Part shown: piece after piece, positions 60,498 through 64,000 of the stretch
Layout: each line of letters begins with the position of its first letter
Position numbering within the stretch: the stretch's first letter is position 1
DNA from: Actinomyces procaprae
Lineage (GTDB): Bacteria > Actinomycetota > Actinomycetes > Actinomycetales > Actinomycetaceae
DNA: 64,000 bases
Direction: 5' to 3'
NCBI RefSeq assembly: GCF_004798665.1
Contig: NZ_CP039292.1
Location: 2,294,001-2,358,000, forward strand
Notes under the pieces: model-generated
Told to the model about the DNA's origin: nothing
What the model saw: the letters and a program-made list of their open reading frames with translations, nothing else
Databases searched by the model: none
Made by a program: the position numbers and the translations under genes

Positions 60498-60751
60498 TGG
60501 CCGCCGCGACGCTGGAGGCGATCGCGGAGCGCCTGGACCGGATCGAGCGGGCCCTGACCGCCGGCGCCGTCCCGGAGGTGCGGTCCCTGTCGGTGGCGGA
60601 TGTGTGCCGCCTGACCGGTATCCCCCGCCCGGCCGTGCTGGCCGCGATCCGTACCGGGGATCTCCCGGCGATCGAGATCGGGGAGCGGACTCGGGTGGTG
60701 CGCCCCACCGACCTGGATGCGTGGCTCACTGCCCGTGAGCTCCGCGTCTGA
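60497..60751 (+). CDS. xis: excisionase-like helix-turn-helix protein
   Basis: 84 aa. The C-terminal 50 residues are a MerR-like excisionase domain: LSVADVCRLTGIPRPAVLAA, IRTGDLPAIEIGERTRVVRP, then DLDAWLTAR. The N-terminal 30 residues form a helix (LEAIAERLDRIERALT). Such proteins bind beside att sites and direct the integrase toward excision. Being in the early operon of an integrated element supports this. Confidence 0.78.
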   Translation: MAAATLEAIAERLDRIERALTAGAVPEVRSLSVADVCRLTGIPRPAVLAAIRTGDLPAIEIGERTRVVRPTDLDAWLTARELRV

Positions 60752-60826
60752 ACCCAGCCCAGACAAAGAAGTGGCCGCCAGCAATGTGCCTGCCGGCGGC
60801 CGGTGAGCCACAGAAAGGACAAACCA

Positions 60827-61024
60827 ATGGCTCGAACCAAATCTTACAAGCCCCGTCACCTCGCCCCGCGGAAGCGTCTGGTCGATGTCATCCGGGACGC
60901 CGCCCACACCGCTGAGCACGGGCTGGCCGACTGGCTGCTCGCCGAAGACGGCGTCGCCGAGGGCACGACCGCCTACCTGAACTCGCTCACCGACAACACC
61001 ATGGAGGAGGTGCCGGCCCGATGA
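60827..61024 (+). CDS. 65-aa small basic protein of the element
   Basis: ATG 60827 follows a GAAAGGA ribosome site 7 bases upstream. It begins MARTKSYKPRHLAPRKRLVD, with a basic start and an acidic end. No family recognised. Its stop overlaps the next start (ATGA). Confidence 0.6.
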   Translation: MARTKSYKPRHLAPRKRLVDVIRDAAHTAEHGLADWLLAEDGVAEGTTAYLNSLTDNTMEEVPAR

Positions 61025-61269
61025 CTGCTCGTGTGTCTGGCCTGTCTCGCGCCGCCCGCGCGACTATCGCCGCTGAGGGGATCACCGTGCGCCAGTACGT
61101 CGACTACCACGTCGGCCCCGACACTGCCCGGTGGCCGGGTGACCGGTGCGGCTGCACCGATGACCGCTGCGACGGCTACCACCACATGGCCGGCGAGCCG
61201 TGCCCGTGCGTGGAGGTCCTGTCCCGCAACGCCGCAGCCACCTCCCGCGAGGAGGCGATGGTGCGATGA
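61021..61269 (+). CDS. 82-aa cysteine/histidine-rich protein of the element
   Basis: After a basic N-terminus, residues CGCTDDRCDGYHH and GEPCPCVE supply five cysteines and two histidines in about 25 residues, so a small zinc site is plausible. It overlaps genes on both sides by four bases. Function unknown. Confidence 0.6.
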   Translation: MTARVSGLSRAARATIAAEGITVRQYVDYHVGPDTARWPGDRCGCTDDRCDGYHHMAGEPCPCVEVLSRNAAATSREEAMVR

Positions 61270-61955
61270 GTACGGAGAAGCGGATCATGGCTGGTGCGTG
61301 CCTGCTGTGTGTGGGTGTGCTAGTGGGCTGTGTGCAGGTGTGGCTGGCCGTGGCGGGCCGGGCGCCGGCGATGTCGGGGCTGTCGCTGCTGTCCCTGGGC
61401 CTGGGTGGCCTGGGCGCCGGCCTGATGATCGTGGCCGGTGATGGTGGACCCGCCCCTGCGGGTGTGGGCGCTGCGCCGGCCCGGCATGGTCCGGCCGGTG
61501 CTAGCGGTGCCGGCGGTGCTGCGGCGTCGGCGTCGACCCCTGACACCGACGACGTCGACGACGATGCCGGTGCTGAGGAGGTGCTGGCGGCCGCAGCGCG
61601 GATCGTGGACGGCGCGGTCGCGGATGAGGCGGACGCTGCCGTGGCCCGTATCCATGGTGTGCCGCACTCGCATCTGCGGATGGTGCTGTCCCCTGGTGGG
61701 CAGGTCACCACGGGCGCGGGCGCCACCGGAGACGGCGACGTCGAGGGTGACGACGTCGGGGTGCCGGGGGTGGTGTGCGAGCTGGTGGCCCCGTCCGGGT
61801 GGATGGGTGCGGGCCTGATAAGTCTGGCTGAGACGCTGATGAGCCACAGGCGGATGCAGGAGCTGCTGGGCCAGCTCGCGGCCGACGGCGACGCCTCCGC
61901 GATCGCTGCGGCCGAGTACCTGCGCATCGACATCCCTGATGGGAGGGAGCAGTGA
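61266..61955 (+). CDS. membrane protein of the element
   Basis: 229 aa from ATG 61266. Two hydrophobic segments (about 8-28 and 34-56) give an N-terminal hairpin in the membrane. An Ala/Gly/Asp-rich linker follows, then a globular C-terminal part with MSHRRMQELLGQLAADGDA. Not recognised. Phages and ICEs often carry such small membrane proteins. Confidence 0.6.
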   Translation: MSTEKRIMAGACLLCVGVLVGCVQVWLAVAGRAPAMSGLSLLSLGLGGLGAGLMIVAGDGGPAPAGVGAAPARHGPAGASGAGGAAASASTPDTDDVDDDAGAEEVLAAAARIVDGAVADEADAAVARIHGVPHSHLRMVLSPGGQVTTGAGATGDGDVEGDDVGVPGVVCELVAPSGWMGAGLISLAETLMSHRRMQELLGQLAADGDASAIAAAEYLRIDIPDGREQ

Positions 61956-62722
61956 TGGGCCGGCCGGTTAAGGATTCGCCGACGATGGACCTGGTGCTGG
62001 CGGCAGTAGCCGACGGCAACCACGCCTACCCTGCCCTGGAGCGGGCCACGGGACGCACCCGTAAGCGGATCTCGACCATCCTGTCGCGCCTGCGCGGCAA
62101 GGGCCTGATCACAGGTACTGCGTCGGACGGCTCGGTGCGGGTCACCGACGCGGGCCGGCGGATGCTGGCCGGAGACCGGTCGGCTATCGGCCAGCTGGGC
62201 CGCTGCCCGACCACGGCACACCTGGTGCTGTCCACTCTCGCGGCGGCGGGCCCGTGCCCGCTGGGGGTGCTGGTGGACGCCACCGGCGTGCGCAAGTCCG
62301 CGGTGCGCGCCTGCCTCGCCAAGCTCCGCCAGCGCGGCCGCCTGTCCTACACGGGAGGCGCCTACGCCCTGACCGGCCAGGGACGCGCCCTGGAGGCCGA
62401 GTACACGGCCGCCTACGGCACCCCGCCCGGCCTGCCCACCAACGAGCAGGTCTCCGCGGCGTGGCGGGCCGAGCAGGACCGGCGGGAGGAGCGCGCCGGG
62501 CAGCTACGAGCCGCCCGGGCCGAGCAGGAGCGCCGGCGCGCCACCCGCAAAGCCGCCAAGCCCAAGCGCCGGCGTGCAAAGGCCGCCAAGCCGAGGACGG
62601 TTAAGCGCGCCACCAAACCAGCCGCCGCACCCGCTGCTGTGGCGTCGTCGGGGCCGGTGCGGCTCGGCCCCATCAGGGCCCAGCGGCGTCGTCCGCTGCC
62701 CACCGAAGGGTGGGTGCGCTGA
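61955..62722 (+). CDS. protein with two winged-helix domains and basic tail
   Basis: 255 aa from ATG 61955. Residues about 10-75 and 85-150 are two tandem winged helices (RTRKRISTILSRLRGKGLIT; VRKSAVRACLAKLRQRGRLS). The tail from 170 is strongly basic (ATRKAAKPKRRRAKAAKPR), suited to non-specific DNA contact. It may be a DNA-binding replication or partition factor of the element. Confidence 0.65.
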   Translation: MGRPVKDSPTMDLVLAAVADGNHAYPALERATGRTRKRISTILSRLRGKGLITGTASDGSVRVTDAGRRMLAGDRSAIGQLGRCPTTAHLVLSTLAAAGPCPLGVLVDATGVRKSAVRACLAKLRQRGRLSYTGGAYALTGQGRALEAEYTAAYGTPPGLPTNEQVSAAWRAEQDRREERAGQLRAARAEQERRRATRKAAKPKRRRAKAAKPRTVKRATKPAAAPAAVASSGPVRLGPIRAQRRRPLPTEGWVR

Positions 62723-63048
62723 TGCCTCCTGCGAACAACATCTCGGCCGGGCCGCGCCGCAAGACGTGGATGGCCATGACGGACCACCAGCAGCGTCAGG
62801 CCCTGCGCCTGACCCTCAACACCCTGTCCGCCGCCGCGACCGGCAGCCCTGCCGGGGTCGCCCAGACCCTTGCCGAGGCCGCCGCCATTGCACCGGCGGT
62901 GGAGGACCACGTGGCGTGGGCGGCCGCCTACCTGACCGCGACGCTGCGCCTGACCGTCGACCCGACCGGCCAGGTCAGCCGCCACCTCACCACCGGCAGA
63001 CAGCTGCGCGCCCAGACCGCGCCCGCCCAGGAAGGACTCTTCACATGA
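62722..63048 (+). CDS. 108-aa helical protein of the element
   Basis: Starts at ATG 62722, overlapping the previous stop. Mostly helical, with QQRQALRLTLNTLSAAATG and HVAWAAAYLTATLRLTVD. It ends with a Gln-rich tail QTAPAQEGLFT. No family recognised. It overlaps the ParB-like gene by four bases. Confidence 0.6.
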   Translation: MPPANNISAGPRRKTWMAMTDHQQRQALRLTLNTLSAAATGSPAGVAQTLAEAAAIAPAVEDHVAWAAAYLTATLRLTVDPTGQVSRHLTTGRQLRAQTAPAQEGLFT

Positions 63049-64000
63049 CCACCACGACACTGGACATAACCCCACCCGCCGCGCTCGCGGACCGCGTGGT
63101 GATCGACGCCGATGACGACCAGGCGCGGCTGGTGGCTGAGCATCTGCTGGCCGCTGCCGCCGGGGGTGAGGAGACGGTGTGCGTCTCGCAGGCGACCCTC
63201 GCGGCGACGACGGGCCTGTCGGCGCGGACGCTGCGGCGGGTGCTGGACCGGCTGCTGGAGGCCGGCTGGATCACCGTCACGGTGGCGGCGACGCCGAATA
63301 TGCCGGCCACCTACGACCTGTCCCGGCTGCGTGAGCTCGGGGTCATGCCGGCCTCGCAGCCCGCCTCGCCCGTCGGCGCGCCTGCTGGTGGTGTGCGCGT
63401 ACTGACGGAGGCCGAGGCCCGCTCCCCGCTGGGGAATGTGGTGCCCGGTGAGCGAATCATGGTCGAGCCGGCTCTGTTGGAGGCGGGGTCGAACATCCGC
63501 CGGGCTTTGCGGGTGGATGAGCGCTTCACGGCCACGATCGCTGAGATGGGGGTGCTGCGCGATCTGCACGTGTATCCGACGCTGACGGGCCTGGTGGTGC
63601 TGGACGGGCACCGGCGCCTGGCCGCCGCCCTGGAGGCGGGCCTGGGGCTGGTGCCGGCGCTGATCGTTGAGCCCGCCGACGACGCCGACCGGATCAGTCA
63701 GCAGCTGGTGGAGAACGACGAGCACGCCCACACCCTGCCCACCGAGCGGGCCGACGCGGTCCGGCAGCTGATGCTGCTGGGCATGCCCAAGAGGGACCTG
63801 CGCAGGCGGGGCGTTGGGCCGGATGAGATCGACGCCGCCAAGGCGGTCACCGCGGCAGCGGAGCCGGTGCGTGAGCTCGGGCGTCGCGTGACGGGCCTCG
63901 ACCTGGTGGCGCTGGGCAAGGTCGCTGACATCTCAGGGCAGATCGGCTCCCCGGAGGAGGTGGAGGAGATCGTCCAGGAGGTTCAGGCCCACCCGGAGCA
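63045..64000 (+). CDS. ParB-like nuclease-domain protein with winged-helix N-terminus (partial)
   Basis: At least 318 residues; the frame is open to the window end. Residues about 20-105 form a winged helix (VSQATLAATTGLSARTLRRV, LDRLLEAGWITV). From about 120 a ParB N-terminal domain follows: the positions LRDLHVYPTLTGLVVLDGHR and RLAAALEAG match the box II GHRR motif. ENDEHAHTLPTERADAV matches the helix after it. It may be the partition or replication protein of the element. Confidence 0.75.
   Translation, partial: MTTTTLDITPPAALADRVVIDADDDQARLVAEHLLAAAAGGEETVCVSQATLAATTGLSARTLRRVLDRLLEAGWITVTVAATPNMPATYDLSRLRELGVMPASQPASPVGAPAGGVRVLTEAEARSPLGNVVPGERIMVEPALLEAGSNIRRALRVDERFTATIAEMGVLRDLHVYPTLTGLVVLDGHRRLAAALEAGLGLVPALIVEPADDADRISQQLVENDEHAHTLPTERADAVRQLMLLGMPKRDLRRRGVGPDEIDAAKAVTAAAEPVRELGRRVTGLDLVALGKVADISGQIGSPEEVEEIVQEVQAHPE

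Larger units (their letters stand above)
57321..64000 (+). mobile_element. integrated element (prophage or ICE-like), left part
   Basis: Starts at the 3' end of tRNA-Arg and runs off the window. Contents in order: tyrosine integrase, ImmA-like peptidase, repressor (opposite strand), operator region, Cro-like gene, excisionase, a run of small overlapping genes and a ParB-like gene. No capsid, tail or conjugation gene is yet visible, so phage, satellite and ICE remain possible. The other att site should be a repeat of the tRNA 3' end to the right. Confidence 0.85.

Overview
The window comes from a high-GC actinobacterium, most likely an Actinomycetaceae member (Actinomyces or Schaalia type). 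Codon third positions are strongly G/C. The gene set and order are actinobacterial: pncB divergent from clpS-DUF2017-murI-metallo-hydrolase, rph-rdgB, ftsEX with an M23 peptidase beside smpB and ssrA, a helicase-DUF3039 pair, and an FHA-ABC transporter. Genus is an inference; no rRNA is present.

Layout. 0-6 kb: a SatD-like regulator with a membrane partner, an ATP-grasp protein, proline iminopeptidase, tRNA-Lys, a small protein, Bcp peroxiredoxin, a Gfo/Idh/MocA oxidoreductase and tRNA-Leu. 6-7.5 kb: an IS3 scar and a membrane protein whose N-terminus looks frameshifted. 7.8-18.3 kb: housekeeping block rph-rdgB, a membrane protein/winged-helix pair, a 0.9-kb gene-free islet, metallo-hydrolase-murI-DUF2017-clpS, pncB, helicase-DUF3039. 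18.5-22.5 kb: nagB, a two-gene ABC exporter and hup. 22.7-32 kb: a complete sialic-acid uptake and catabolism operon (siaE-siaF-siaG-siaI-nanA-nanK-nanE) divergent from a GntR/FadR-type regulator. NanA, NanK and NanE would convert imported sialic acid to N-acetylglucosamine-6-P; nagB, 3.5 kb away, works on the deacetylated product.

32-44 kb is accessory and scarred: a frameshifted esterase, a urate/xanthine permease fused to an OHCU-decarboxylase-like domain, gene-free islets, a MITE-like element, TetR/flavodoxin-reductase and MerR genes, an IS481 remnant, a low-GC orphan gene and a decayed IS3 element that truncates a gene next to ssrA. 44-57 kb is core again: tmRNA, aldo/keto reductase, smpB, M23 peptidase, ftsX, ftsE, an SSB paralogue, two tandem GTPases and a frameshifted FHA-ABC transporter. 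From tRNA-Arg (57,245) to the right edge lies an integrated element: tyrosine integrase, ImmA-like peptidase, repressor, Cro-like gene, excisionase, small overlapping genes and a ParB-like gene cut by the window end.

The most unusual signal is a dispersed repeat: a near-palindromic 12-base core ACCGAGRTCGGT alternating with an 11-base spacer (period 23). It occurs at four loci (3.97, 9.38, 11.2 and 32.0 kb), always in the sense direction and at or within 28 bases of the stop codon of the upstream gene. Inverted G-rich repeats bounding two gene-free islets, a 135-bp MITE-like element and a triple operator in the right-hand element also merit attention.
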